Made by a program: the position numbers and the translations under genes. Under the pieces are notes generated by a model, which was given only the letters and a program-made list of their open reading frames with translations, searched no databases and had not been told where the DNA came from. From contig JAILCJ010000212.1 of NCBI GenBank assembly GCA_024680445.1, positions 1-8,707 of the forward strand: a DNA stretch of 8,707 nt, read 5' to 3'. This document shows positions 1 to 8,386 of the stretch, in pieces; position 1 is the stretch's first letter; every line of letters starts with the position of its first letter. The DNA is from Campylobacter sp. GTDB lineage: Bacteria; Campylobacterota; Campylobacteria; Campylobacterales; Campylobacteraceae.

Positions 1-7
1 CAATTTA

Positions 8-1009
8 ATGGAACAAGAAAAAAATATTGATATAAAAGAAAACGACCTTCTTAAAATAGATTGTTCGCTTTTGGAAATTCTTTTAAAAGACAAAACAACT
101 AATAAAAATATTCTTTGGGCAACAGATAATTATCTAAAATATGGCGTTTTATACTCTCCAGAAAAAGAGATAAAAGTTGAACTCATAACTTCTAGGCGCG
201 GCAAAGTTATCAAACCTCGAATCGAAAAATCAAAAATAGAACAACAACAACGAGTCCGCCAAAAAGCAGAAGTATTTACTCCAAGCTGGGTATGCAATCT
301 TCAAAACAACTTGATCGATGAATGCTGGTTTGAACGCAAAAATGTATTTAATACACAAAAAGAGCATTCATGGAAAGCAAGAAAAGGAAAAATTAAATTT
401 CCAGACACAAAAGGTAAAACATGGCAAGATTATATCTCATTAAAATGCTTAGAAATAACTTGCGGCGAAGCCCCATATATTACAAGCCGATACGATACTG
501 TTACTGGCGAATATATCGAAGTTTCAAACAGAATCGGGCTTTTGGATAGAAAACTACGTATCGTAGGTGAAAATACAAAAGATAGCAATGAGTGGCTAAA
601 ATGGGCATATATCGCTGTTCAAAGCACTTATGGTTACGAGTGGCAAGGCGATAATGTTTTAATAGCAAGAGAAAATCTTTTATCTACGATCGCAGAACAT
701 TACGAAGTCAAATTTGGCACCAAACTCAAAACAGAGGATTTGATTGGTTTTGCACAAGTGATTGCGTGGAATATTTGGCAAATGGATGGATTAAAATTTG
801 TCGTTCCTAATTCGTGTTGCACAAAAGAAGTCGTGGAAGTAAATTTATTTGACCGCAAAATTATTTCAAAACCATGTATTGGTTGTCAAAAAGGCGACAA
901 CACAAAGCATAATGGCATTTATTGTGTTATAAAAGACTGGGAAACTCATAGAAAAGTTAGATTTGTAGATATTTTGCAAGAGGATAAAAATGACAAAAAA
1001 ACAAAATAA
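8..1009 (+). CDS. Restriction-modification 'subunit M'-like protein, degenerate adenine-methylase fold
   Basis: This 333-residue protein resembles small proteins annotated as restriction endonuclease subunit M that accompany large helicase-methylase restriction enzymes. Visible elements: a motif X-like stretch AEVFTPSWVCN (residues 88-98), a motif I-like stretch LEITCGEAPY (148-157) in place of the usual DPACGSG, and DNVLIARENLL (215-225), which resembles the segment after motif II in N6-adenine methylases. No NPPY/DPPY motif is present, so independent methylation is doubtful; it may be a DNA-binding or assembly partner of the 1359-residue enzyme downstream. Its C-terminal part has C270, C271, C290, C293, H301 and C306, which could bind zinc. 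The start is uncertain: no Shine-Dalgarno fits in the seven preceding bases and the frame is open to the window edge, although ATG at 8 gives a sensible N-terminus. The 3' end overlaps rhuM by 20 nt. The family match is fairly sure; the role is inferred. Confidence 0.8.
   Translation: MEQEKNIDIKENDLLKIDCSLLEILLKDKTTNKNILWATDNYLKYGVLYSPEKEIKVELITSRRGKVIKPRIEKSKIEQQQRVRQKAEVFTPSWVCNLQNNLIDECWFERKNVFNTQKEHSWKARKGKIKFPDTKGKTWQDYISLKCLEITCGEAPYITSRYDTVTGEYIEVSNRIGLLDRKLRIVGENTKDSNEWLKWAYIAVQSTYGYEWQGDNVLIARENLLSTIAEHYEVKFGTKLKTEDLIGFAQVIAWNIWQMDGLKFVVPNSCCTKEVVEVNLFDRKIISKPCIGCQKGDNTKHNGIYCVIKDWETHRKVRFVDILQEDKNDKKTK
978..984 (+). promoter_or_regulatory. Ribosome binding site for rhuM inside the upstream gene
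   Basis: AAGAGGA lies five bases before ATG 990, within the last codons of the M-like gene. It supports the overlapping start of rhuM over any downstream ATG and suggests translational coupling between the two genes. Confidence 0.6.
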
Positions 1010-2030
1010 AGAAATTACAATTCGAAGCTCCGCTGTAGAGTATTTAACTTTTGTAGCCGCAAATGGAGACGATAAAAATAGCGTAGAAGTTCGATATGAA
1101 GATGAAAATATCTGGATTACACAAAAAATGCTTGCTGTTTTGTATGAAGTGGAAACAAATACAATTAATTATCATATAAAAAAAATATTTGAAGATTCAG
1201 AACTTGAAAAAGATTCAACTATTCGAAAATTTCGAATAGTTCAAAAAGAGGGAGCCAGACAGGTTTCAAGAGATGTTGAACATTATAATCTTCAAATGAT
1301 TATAGCAGTTGGATTTAAGGTCAATTCTGAACAGGCTGTCCAATTTAGAAAATGGGTTAATACCATTGCAAAAGAATATACCATCAAAGGTTTTGCAATG
1401 GATGACGAGCGATTAAAAAACGACGGCTCTATTCTTACAAAAAAATATTTTGAAGAGCAACTAGAACGCATTAGAGAAATTCGCTCTAGCGAGCGGAAAT
1501 TTTATCAAAAAATTACCGATATTTACGCCACGGCGATAGATTATGACAGAAACGCCGCCGCAACAAAACGCTTTTATGCTAGCGTACAAAATAAAATGCA
1601 CTACGCAGTACATGGGTATACAGCAGCCGAACTAATCCTAAAACGAGCCGATGCGACAAAAACACACATGGGATTAACAACATGGCAAGATGCACCAAAT
1701 GGCAAAATCAAAAAATCCGATGTAACTATCGCAAAGAATTATTTATCTGAAACAGAGCTTGGGCAATTAAACCGCATGGTTTCTGCTTATCTTGATTTTG
1801 CCGAAAACATGGCAAATCGTCACATTCCTCTCACAATGGAGGATTGGGAAAAAAGACTAAACAAATTTATAGAAATGTTTGAATATGGTTTGTTGCAAGA
1901 TACAGGAAAAGTAACAGCAGAGATAGCAAAACTTCACGCCGAAACCGAATTTGAAAAATATCGTATTGTTCAAGACAGATTATATAAAAGCGATTTTGAT
2001 AGATTTTTAGAAGAAACGGGAGACTTGTAA
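990..2030 (+). CDS. rhuM: RhuM-family protein
   Basis: This 346-residue protein matches the RhuM (virulence_RhuM) family along its whole length. The N-terminal module has a helix-turn-helix-like stretch, IWITQKMLAVLYEVETNTIN (residues 41-60), followed by HIKKIF. After it come the family's conserved EGARQVSRDVEHYNLQMIIA region (87-106) and the VGFKVNS/QFRKW region (107-122). The C-terminal half contains the typical TAAELILKRADATKTHMGL (211-229), DVTIAKNYL (244-252) and MEDWEKRLNKF (283-293) blocks. No enzymatic motif or membrane segment is visible, so it is probably cytoplasmic and may bind DNA. The family was named from a Salmonella pathogenicity island, but its members often sit inside restriction-modification loci, as here between two R-M genes. 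The start is supported by AAGAGGA five bases upstream. The stop TAA (2028-2030) touches the next ATG, so the genes are almost certainly cotranscribed. The family is confident; the molecular function is unknown. Confidence 0.9.
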   Translation: MTKKQNKEITIRSSAVEYLTFVAANGDDKNSVEVRYEDENIWITQKMLAVLYEVETNTINYHIKKIFEDSELEKDSTIRKFRIVQKEGARQVSRDVEHYNLQMIIAVGFKVNSEQAVQFRKWVNTIAKEYTIKGFAMDDERLKNDGSILTKKYFEEQLERIREIRSSERKFYQKITDIYATAIDYDRNAAATKRFYASVQNKMHYAVHGYTAAELILKRADATKTHMGLTTWQDAPNGKIKKSDVTIAKNYLSETELGQLNRMVSAYLDFAENMANRHIPLTMEDWEKRLNKFIEMFEYGLLQDTGKVTAEIAKLHAETEFEKYRIVQDRLYKSDFDRFLEETGDL

Positions 2031-5000
2031 ATGGCAAAGATATTCAATCAGGCAGTTTTAGACGAAATAATAACAGGGCGTGTTGAGCCACATATCTACG
2101 CATTCAAGACAAACACAATTCCCAACTATCTTAAAGTGGGAGACACCTATCGTGCTGTATCGGTGCGATTAAAAGAATGGGAAGCGCATTATCCTAATCT
2201 TGAAAAGACCTTTGAGGGTGAGGCAAAAATAGAAGGGGTTTATTTCCGTGATTTTTCTGTCCATGATTTTTTGGAAAGTGAAAAACATAAATTGCGATTA
2301 CTGCCCTCCGACCTACCTTCAGGTATCTACTATTCCAAGGAATTTTTCAAGGATACGGATGCAGATGATGTGAGGGAGGCTATTGTCGATATTCAGGCTG
2401 ACTATAAAAACAAAACACAAAAATACCAATTTTATAGTACAGAGACATTGAAACCAGAAGAAACCGTTTTTCCTCGTACAGAAACCTATCCAATGCGACC
2501 TAATCAAGAAAATACTGTTAAGGCTTTTCGTAAGGCTACAGATAATGGACGTAAAAACTTGCTCATGTATGCTGTTATGCGTTTTGGAAAGTCTTTTACT
2601 TCTATGTGCTGTGCCGTAGAAATGGGAGCAAAACTTGTCGTGGTTGTTTCTGCAAAAGCCGACGTTAAGGCTGAATGGAAAAAGACGGTTGAAAGTCACG
2701 TTAAATTTGACGGTTACGAATTTGTAACGGCGGACACTTTAAGTCATAATAATCACACTATTACCGAAAGACTTAATGCAAGAAAAAAAGTTGCTGTTTT
2801 TCTTACTCTTCAAGATTTACAAGGCGAACAAATCAAAGATAAACACCAAGAAGTATTTGGTCGAGATATTGACCTTCTTCTCGTTGATGAAACTCACTTC
2901 GGCGCACGTGCAGAAAAATACGGCGAAGTGTTAAAAAATGCTAACAACTACGAAAGCGACGTTAAGAATAAGAAAGATAGGGATGACTTCGTTGATGTTG
3001 ACGAAGCAGATAAAACAATAAAAACTCTTAAAGCAAATATAACTATTCACTTGTCGGGTACGCCTTACCGTATTTTAATGGGAAGCGAGTTCAAAAAAGA
3101 AGATATTATTGCTTTCTACCAATTCACTGACATTGTTGACGAGCAAAAGGCTTGGGACAACGAACATATTTTAGACGATGAATGCAAAGAATGGGACAAC
3201 CCTTATTATGGCTTTCCGCAAATGGTACGTTTTGCGTTTCGTCCTAACGAATCTTCTCGCAAACGATTAGAAGAACTTAGAAAAGTAGGGATGACTTACG
3301 CTTTCTCTGCGCTTTTCAAACCACAATCTATCAAAAAAGCCGACGAAGGAGCTCATAAAAAGTTTATATACGAAAGAGAAATCCTTGACCTTTTAGAAGT
3401 TATCGACGGAAGTAAATCTGATGATGAACTTTTAGGCTTCCTTGACTACGATAAATTAAAAGAAGGCAAAATGTGCCGTCATATCGTAATCGTTTTACCT
3501 TATTGTGCTTCTTGCGATGCTCTTGAAGAACTTATTAAAACAAATAAAGATAAGTTCCGCAATTTGAACGGGTACGAAATCGTAAATATTTCCGGCGTGG
3601 ACAAACCTAATGCCTATAAATCCCCAAAAGAAATTAAAACGACTATAACAAAGCACGAAGAAAATGGAAAAAAGACCATTACTTTAACCGTAAACCGTAT
3701 GCTTACGGGTAGCACCGTTCCCGAATGGGATACAATGCTTTATCTTAAAGATACAGCTTCTCCACAAGAATACGACCAAGCTGTTTTCCGTTTGCAAAAC
3801 CAATACGTTAAAACGTTTAAGGACGCAACGACAGGTAAAACCATTAAATTCAATATGAAACCGCAAACTCTGCTCGTGGACTTTGACCCGAACAGAATGT
3901 TTGTAATGCAAGAAAAGAAATCGAAAATCTACAACGCAAACGTGGATACGGGCGGTAATAGCGAACTTGAAAAACGCATTAGAAAAGAACTTGAAATTTC
4001 GCCTATTATCGCTATTAACAAAGATAAAATCGAACGTGTTGTCGCAACCGATATTTTAGAAGCGGTTAGCAATTACCAAAAAGATAAAGGTATAAAAGAC
4101 GAAGCGCTTGAAATTCCCGTAGATTTGAGTATTCTTGATGATAGCACTATCCGTGCGGTTATCGAACTTGAAAACGAAATTGGCTCTAAATCCGGCTTGT
4201 CCGTTCCCGCTCACGATGGCGAAGATGATGACGGCGGTAGCGAACTTGACGTTCCCGAAACACAATCGGGCGACGATACTGACGAAGAAACGCCGACAAC
4301 CAATACAACGCCTACTTCTGTCGATGATAAGTGTAAGCAAGAGATTAGTTTAACAAAAAAAGTTCAAAGTTATTATACAAGAATTTTGCTCTTTGCTTTT
4401 ATCACGAAAGATACGGTAATCTCGCTTTCCGACATAATCGCAAGGATGGAAACGGAAGAAAACGGTAGAATCGCTAAAAATCTTGGTTTGAGCAAGCAAA
4501 TCTTAACGCTCTTAAATCAAAAGACTAATAAATTCGTGTTAAGCGATTTGGATTACAAAATCCAAGACTTAAACATTTTATCAAGAGCAACTGACCTTGC
4601 TCCTGCGGAAAGAGCAAACGTTGCTGTAAACAAGTTTGGTAAACTTGGCGACGCTATCGTAATAACCCCGTCAAACATTTGCGACGATATGGTAAATCTT
4701 CTTCCCGAAGAGTTTATTAAATCGCTCCCGACCACAAACGGAAAAGTATTAGATATAGCGGGTACGGCGGGCGAATTTGCCGTAGCATTACATAAACGAA
4801 TGACCGAACTTGGTCTTGAAAAAGACTTTATCGCTAACGCAATCTACACTATACCAAAATCGTCCATTTGCTATGAGTTGACGAGAAAACTTTATGAAAT
4901 GTTAGAGTTGAACGTTCAAAACATAGCAAAAGAATTTATCGCAACCGATATGTTAGACGTTAAAATCGGAGAAGAAATAGATTACGATAAAATCAAAGCG

Positions 5001-6110
5001 TTATTAACGCAAAACAAACCTTTTAACACTATTAAACTTACTGATACCCTTGCCGAAGGAGAAACGGAAATGTTAAAATTTGAAGCAGTTGTGGGCAATC
5101 CCCCTTATCAAGAAGACACGAGTGGTGATAGTACAGGAACTAATCCTATTTATCATTATTTTGTCGATATTTCACAAAAATTAAGTTCTTTGAATGTAAT
5201 AATTACTCCTGCAAGATTTTTATTCAATGCAGGCAAAACTCCAAAAGCTTGGAACAAAAGGATGTTAGAAGATAAACATTTTAAGGTTGCTTTCTATAAA
5301 CAGAATCCGGAAAAAGTGTTTGAAGGTATTCCTATTACAGGTGGAGTTGCTATTTCTTGTTGGAATAAAAATGAAGTTTATCAACCTATTGGAATATTTA
5401 TTCCTTATGAGGAACTTCAAACTATTATTGCAAAAGTAAAACAGGCTGAAGATTTTAGCAGTATTACCAATATAATCTATGTACACAGTAAGTTTGACTT
5501 AGAAAAAATATATAGCGTTAATTCGTCTTATAAAAATCTTGTAGGAAGCGAAGGTAGAGATAGACGTGTGAGAGCGAACGCTTTTGAAGTATTCAATTTC
5601 TTTACCGAAACGCCACAAAAAAGTACGGATATACGTGTTTTAGGCTTATACCAAAACAAGAGAACTTACCGTTATGTAAATGAGCAATACTTAGAAAATT
5701 GCGAATGGATAAACAAGTACAAAGTCTTTGTGCCTGAGTCAAATGGTGCATCGGGTATGTTGGGCGATGAAGCAGCACGAATTATAAGTCGTCCTGCTAT
5801 GGGTGTGCCTAATGATGGCGTAACACAAACATTTATTGTTGTTGGTGCTTTTGATACACAAGTCGAAGCTGATAATTTACACAAATATATTTTATCAAAA
5901 TTCTGCAGATTATTACTCGGCTCATTAAAAGCAACACAACGTAATAATTCTTCTACGTGGGCAAATGTTCCACTTCAAGACTTTACTGCAAATTCGGATA
6001 TTGATTGGAGCAAATCTATACCTGAAATTGACAAACAGTTGTATGCTAAATACGGCTTGATCGACGAAGAAATTCAGTTCATCGAAAAAATGATTAAACC
6101 CATGGAATAA
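2031..6110 (+). CDS. Single-chain restriction-modification enzyme: GIY-YIG-like domain, SF2 helicase and N6-adenine methylase
   Basis: This 1359-residue protein combines restriction and modification in one chain. Domains in order: (1) residues 20-120 resemble a GIY-YIG/T5orf172 nuclease, with HIYAF (21-25) and LKVGDT (34-39) at the GIY and YIG positions, R46, acidic E82, and YSKEFF (101-106). (2) About 160-620 is a superfamily 2 helicase with MRFGKS (183-188) as Walker A, DETH (286-289), SGTP (342-345), TGS (559-561) and QAVFRLQNQ (583-591) as motif VI. (3) Residues 727-763 form an acidic, Thr-rich linker. (4) The methylase has an ITPSN motif X (878-882), DIAGTAGE motif I (908-915) and catalytic NPPY (1023-1026), as in Eco57I-type enzymes. 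(5) The C-terminal ~200 residues probably recognise the DNA target and end with the IDKQLYAKYGL block typical of this class. All motifs are intact and no frameshift is seen. GGGAG at 2018-2022 precedes the start. Helicase and methylase assignments are firm; the nuclease domain is inferred from pattern. Confidence 0.92.
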   Translation: MAKIFNQAVLDEIITGRVEPHIYAFKTNTIPNYLKVGDTYRAVSVRLKEWEAHYPNLEKTFEGEAKIEGVYFRDFSVHDFLESEKHKLRLLPSDLPSGIYYSKEFFKDTDADDVREAIVDIQADYKNKTQKYQFYSTETLKPEETVFPRTETYPMRPNQENTVKAFRKATDNGRKNLLMYAVMRFGKSFTSMCCAVEMGAKLVVVVSAKADVKAEWKKTVESHVKFDGYEFVTADTLSHNNHTITERLNARKKVAVFLTLQDLQGEQIKDKHQEVFGRDIDLLLVDETHFGARAEKYGEVLKNANNYESDVKNKKDRDDFVDVDEADKTIKTLKANITIHLSGTPYRILMGSEFKKEDIIAFYQFTDIVDEQKAWDNEHILDDECKEWDNPYYGFPQMVRFAFRPNESSRKRLEELRKVGMTYAFSALFKPQSIKKADEGAHKKFIYEREILDLLEVIDGSKSDDELLGFLDYDKLKEGKMCRHIVIVLPYCASCDALEELIKTNKDKFRNLNGYEIVNISGVDKPNAYKSPKEIKTTITKHEENGKKTITLTVNRMLTGSTVPEWDTMLYLKDTASPQEYDQAVFRLQNQYVKTFKDATTGKTIKFNMKPQTLLVDFDPNRMFVMQEKKSKIYNANVDTGGNSELEKRIRKELEISPIIAINKDKIERVVATDILEAVSNYQKDKGIKDEALEIPVDLSILDDSTIRAVIELENEIGSKSGLSVPAHDGEDDDGGSELDVPETQSGDDTDEETPTTNTTPTSVDDKCKQEISLTKKVQSYYTRILLFAFITKDTVISLSDIIARMETEENGRIAKNLGLSKQILTLLNQKTNKFVLSDLDYKIQDLNILSRATDLAPAERANVAVNKFGKLGDAIVITPSNICDDMVNLLPEEFIKSLPTTNGKVLDIAGTAGEFAVALHKRMTELGLEKDFIANAIYTIPKSSICYELTRKLYEMLELNVQNIAKEFIATDMLDVKIGEEIDYDKIKALLTQNKPFNTIKLTDTLAEGETEMLKFEAVVGNPPYQEDTSGDSTGTNPIYHYFVDISQKLSSLNVIITPARFLFNAGKTPKAWNKRMLEDKHFKVAFYKQNPEKVFEGIPITGGVAISCWNKNEVYQPIGIFIPYEELQTIIAKVKQAEDFSSITNIIYVHSKFDLEKIYSVNSSYKNLVGSEGRDRRVRANAFEVFNFFTETPQKSTDIRVLGLYQNKRTYRYVNEQYLENCEWINKYKVFVPESNGASGMLGDEAARIISRPAMGVPNDGVTQTFIVVGAFDTQVEADNLHKYILSKFCRLLLGSLKATQRNNSSTWANVPLQDFTANSDIDWSKSIPEIDKQLYAKYGLIDEEIQFIEKMIKPME

Positions 6111-7082
6111 GGGGGAAAGTATGATAAATTCAATAAAACTAGAAAATATAGCAACTTATGCATCGGTTGAATTTTCAGGGCTTCAAAGACAAAATTTCAT
6201 TTATGGATCCAACGGCTCTGGCAAAACAACTCTAAGCAATTATCTAGCAGATAGTACAAATCTGGCATACAGTGATTGTTCTACTATATGGGAAAACGAT
6301 ACTCCGCTTGAAATATTAGTTTATAACAAAAATTTTAGACAAAAGCACTTTAACTCTACTGGAAAAATCCCTGGCATTTTTACTATTGGCGAAAAAAGTC
6401 AAGAAATAGCAGAACAAATTGAAGCAAAAAATAAAGAGCTTGAAAGCTTAAAAACAAATATCACCACATATAAAAGTACGCAAGGAACAAAGCAAGATGA
6501 AATAGATAATTTATACATAAAATTTAAAGATAATGTGTGGGATAGGCTTTATAAAAAGCACGAAAAAGCTTTTAAGGAAGCCTTTAAGGGTGTAATGAGT
6601 AACAAAGATAATTTTGTAAATAAAGTTTTATCAGAGTATGAGACACATAAAAATGAGACAGCATTAGATTATGAAAATTTAAAAAAATTAAGTGATAAAA
6701 TTTATAACTCTCCTAATGAAAAATTTTCTAATTTGCCAGCTTTTCCTAGCATAAATTTAGAAGAAGTTATGCAAAATCCAATTTATTCCAAAAAAATTAT
6801 AGGTAATAACGATGTAGATATTGCACCACTTATAAATAGGCTAAATAACTCTGATTGGGTAAATGTGGGAAGGAGCTTTTTAGGCACGAATGATAAAATT
6901 TGCCCATTTTGTCAGCAAGAAACGATTAGCGATAAATTTATAAAAGAACTTGCTAGCTTTTTTGATGAAACTTACACAAAGGACTTAAATACATTAAAAG
7001 AAACTTCTGATTTGTATAAAATAAATTCTAAAAATTTATTAGATTTTTTAGATGAAATAGAAAAATCGCAAACAAGCAATAA

Positions 7083-7092
7083 CAATACCAAC
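7083..7092 (+). other. Frameshift site 1 in the RloC-like gene
   Basis: The N-terminal frame ends at TAG 7093-7095. The frame that resumes family-like sequence (LDLTLFSAHLKTLHSQVSQN) opens after TAA 7080-7082, so the frame change must lie between these stops. It equals loss of one base or gain of two. The interval caataccaac has no long homopolymer, which argues slightly for a real mutation rather than a base-calling slip. Confidence 0.75.
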
Positions 7093-7256
7093 TAGATTTA
7101 ACTCTTTTTTCGGCTCATTTAAAAACTTTACATAGCCAAGTATCCCAAAACTTAGCAAAAATTTCTAGCAAAGAAAAAGAACCTAGCCTTGCAATAACTT
7201 TACAATCTCACAAAGAAATTATTGATGCTATAAAAAATATCCTTGAACTTGCAAGG

Positions 7257-7266
7257 CAAAAATAAA
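7257..7266 (+). other. Frameshift site 2 in the RloC-like gene
   Basis: The middle frame reads KNILELARQK and stops at TAA 7263-7265. Adding one A to the run of five A at 7258-7262 removes this stop and joins smoothly to KIKEHNDIIDTLAHKK in the frame of the C-terminal half. Loss of one A in the run, or a homopolymer sequencing error, explains it. Confidence 0.78.
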
Positions 7267-8352
7267 AGAACATAACGACATTATCGATACTCTTGCTCAT
7301 AAAAAAGAAGACTTAAAAAATAAAATTTGGTGCTATTTGATAAAAGAAAATGAAACTTTTATCGCACAATATAACAAAAATAAACAAGATTGCGATAATG
7401 CCATTTCAAGCCTTAGCTCAAAAATAAATGAATGCACAAGCAAAATTTCTACCTTAAATGAAGAACTAAAAAATCTAAACAAAAAAGACGTAAGCACCAA
7501 GGCTGCGGTCGATAATATAAATGATATATTGCGTAATTATGGATTTATGAATTTTCAAATCGTCTCGGCAAAAGACGAAAATACCTACACTCTTCAAAGG
7601 CAAAACGGAAGTTTTATAAAAGATGATTTAAGTGAAGGAGAAGTGACATTTATAACATTCTTGTATTATATGCAATTAGTACATGGAAGTTTAAATGATG
7701 ATGGTATCCAAAAAGAAAAAGTATTAGTTATAGATGATCCTATTTCAAGCCTTGATAGCAATATTTTATTTATCGTTAGTTCTTTGATAAAAGAGGAGCT
7801 AAAAAAACTTGGCGATGCAAATAATAAAATAAAACAAATCATCATCCTTACACACAATATTTATTTTTACAAAGAAATTTCTTTTATAGACGGCAGAGAA
7901 AATACTAGAAATGATTTAAGTTACTGGATCATAAGAAAAGAAGAACGTACTTCAAGCATCCAAAAATATGACAAAAATCCCATAAGTAGCTCTTATGATT
8001 TATACTGGCGAGAAATACGCGAACACGAAAATGAAGGAAAATGCAATATCTACACACAAAATATAATGAGAAGAATTATAGAGCATTATTTTAAAATTTT
8101 AGGCAAGTATAACGATATGGCTTTGCTTGACAAATTTGAAAATCCAAACGAAAAGATTATCGCACGCTCCTTAATTTCGTGGATAAATGATGGCTCGCAT
8201 TCTTTGCCAGATGATTTGTTTATAGAAGAGCCAGAGCAAAGCACAAAAAATTATTTTGAAATTTTTAAGAAAATTTTTGAAAAAACGGATCAAAAATCGC
8301 ATTATGAAATGATGATGGGCGTGCAAAATTAAAAATAACTATAAATAAAAAG

Positions 8353-8386
8353 AGTGATAAAAATCTACGCCAAGATTTTTATCACT
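8353..8386 (-). terminator. Perfect 14-bp hairpin, probable intrinsic terminator for the - strand gene
   Basis: AGTGATAAAAATCT (8353-8366) pairs perfectly with AGATTTTTATCACT (8373-8386) around a six-base loop, ACGCCA. Read on the - strand, the stem is followed by CTTTTTATTTAT, the T-rich tail expected of an intrinsic terminator. Read on the + strand, it lies 20 bases after the ATPase stop codon, but no T-run follows it directly. It may act in both directions between two convergent genes. Confidence 0.6.

Larger units (their letters stand above)
6121..8332 (+). pseudogene. RloC/PrrC-like ABC ATPase (AAA_13 family), broken by two frameshifts
   Basis: Repairing two one-base frame changes gives a 737-residue protein. 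The first piece (6121-7095) carries Walker A GSNGSGKTT (residues 29-37), the family's VYNKNF (67-72) and GIFTIG (85-90) blocks, long charged helices, and a zinc-hook-like CPFC (261-264). The middle piece is read in another frame from 7083 to 7262. The third frame runs from about 7259 to 8332 and contains the ABC signature LSEGE, Walker B VLVIDD, D-loop SSLD and H-loop LTHN; its longest open piece with a possible start begins only at TTG 7337. Beyond the ATPase come RRIIE and GSH (R245, E249 and H288 counted from that TTG), which fit the Arg-x3-Glu...His triad proposed for the anticodon nucleases PrrC and RloC. Such proteins cut tRNA when a linked restriction system is inhibited. An excellent-looking SD, AGGGGG (6110-6115), lies 10 bases after the R-M gene stop. 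With Walker A and signature separated, activity is unlikely unless frameshifting or sequence error is involved. A non-nuclease AAA_13 ATPase is the alternative. Confidence 0.85.

Noticed and set aside
8..1009. Type I HsdM methylase
   Set aside because: The protein is too short, lacks NPPF/NPPY, and no HsdS or HsdR partner is present in the window.
2319..2699. 126-codon - strand open frame
   Set aside because: It lies fully antisense to the intact helicase coding sequence and has a composition typical of a shadow frame.
4056..4353. Open frames on both strands inside the helicase-methylase linker region
   Set aside because: They are shadows of the GC-richer coding stretch, with no recognisable protein features or ribosome binding site.
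6110..6115. G5 tract before the ATPase gene as a phase-variable repeat
   Set aside because: Campylobacter contingency tracts are usually eight or more G/C; this short run is adequately explained as a Shine-Dalgarno sequence.
7083..7266. Programmed ribosomal frameshifting in the ATPase gene
   Set aside because: No slippery heptamer with a convincing downstream structure is seen at the first site, and two separate shifts would be needed; mutation or sequence error is simpler.
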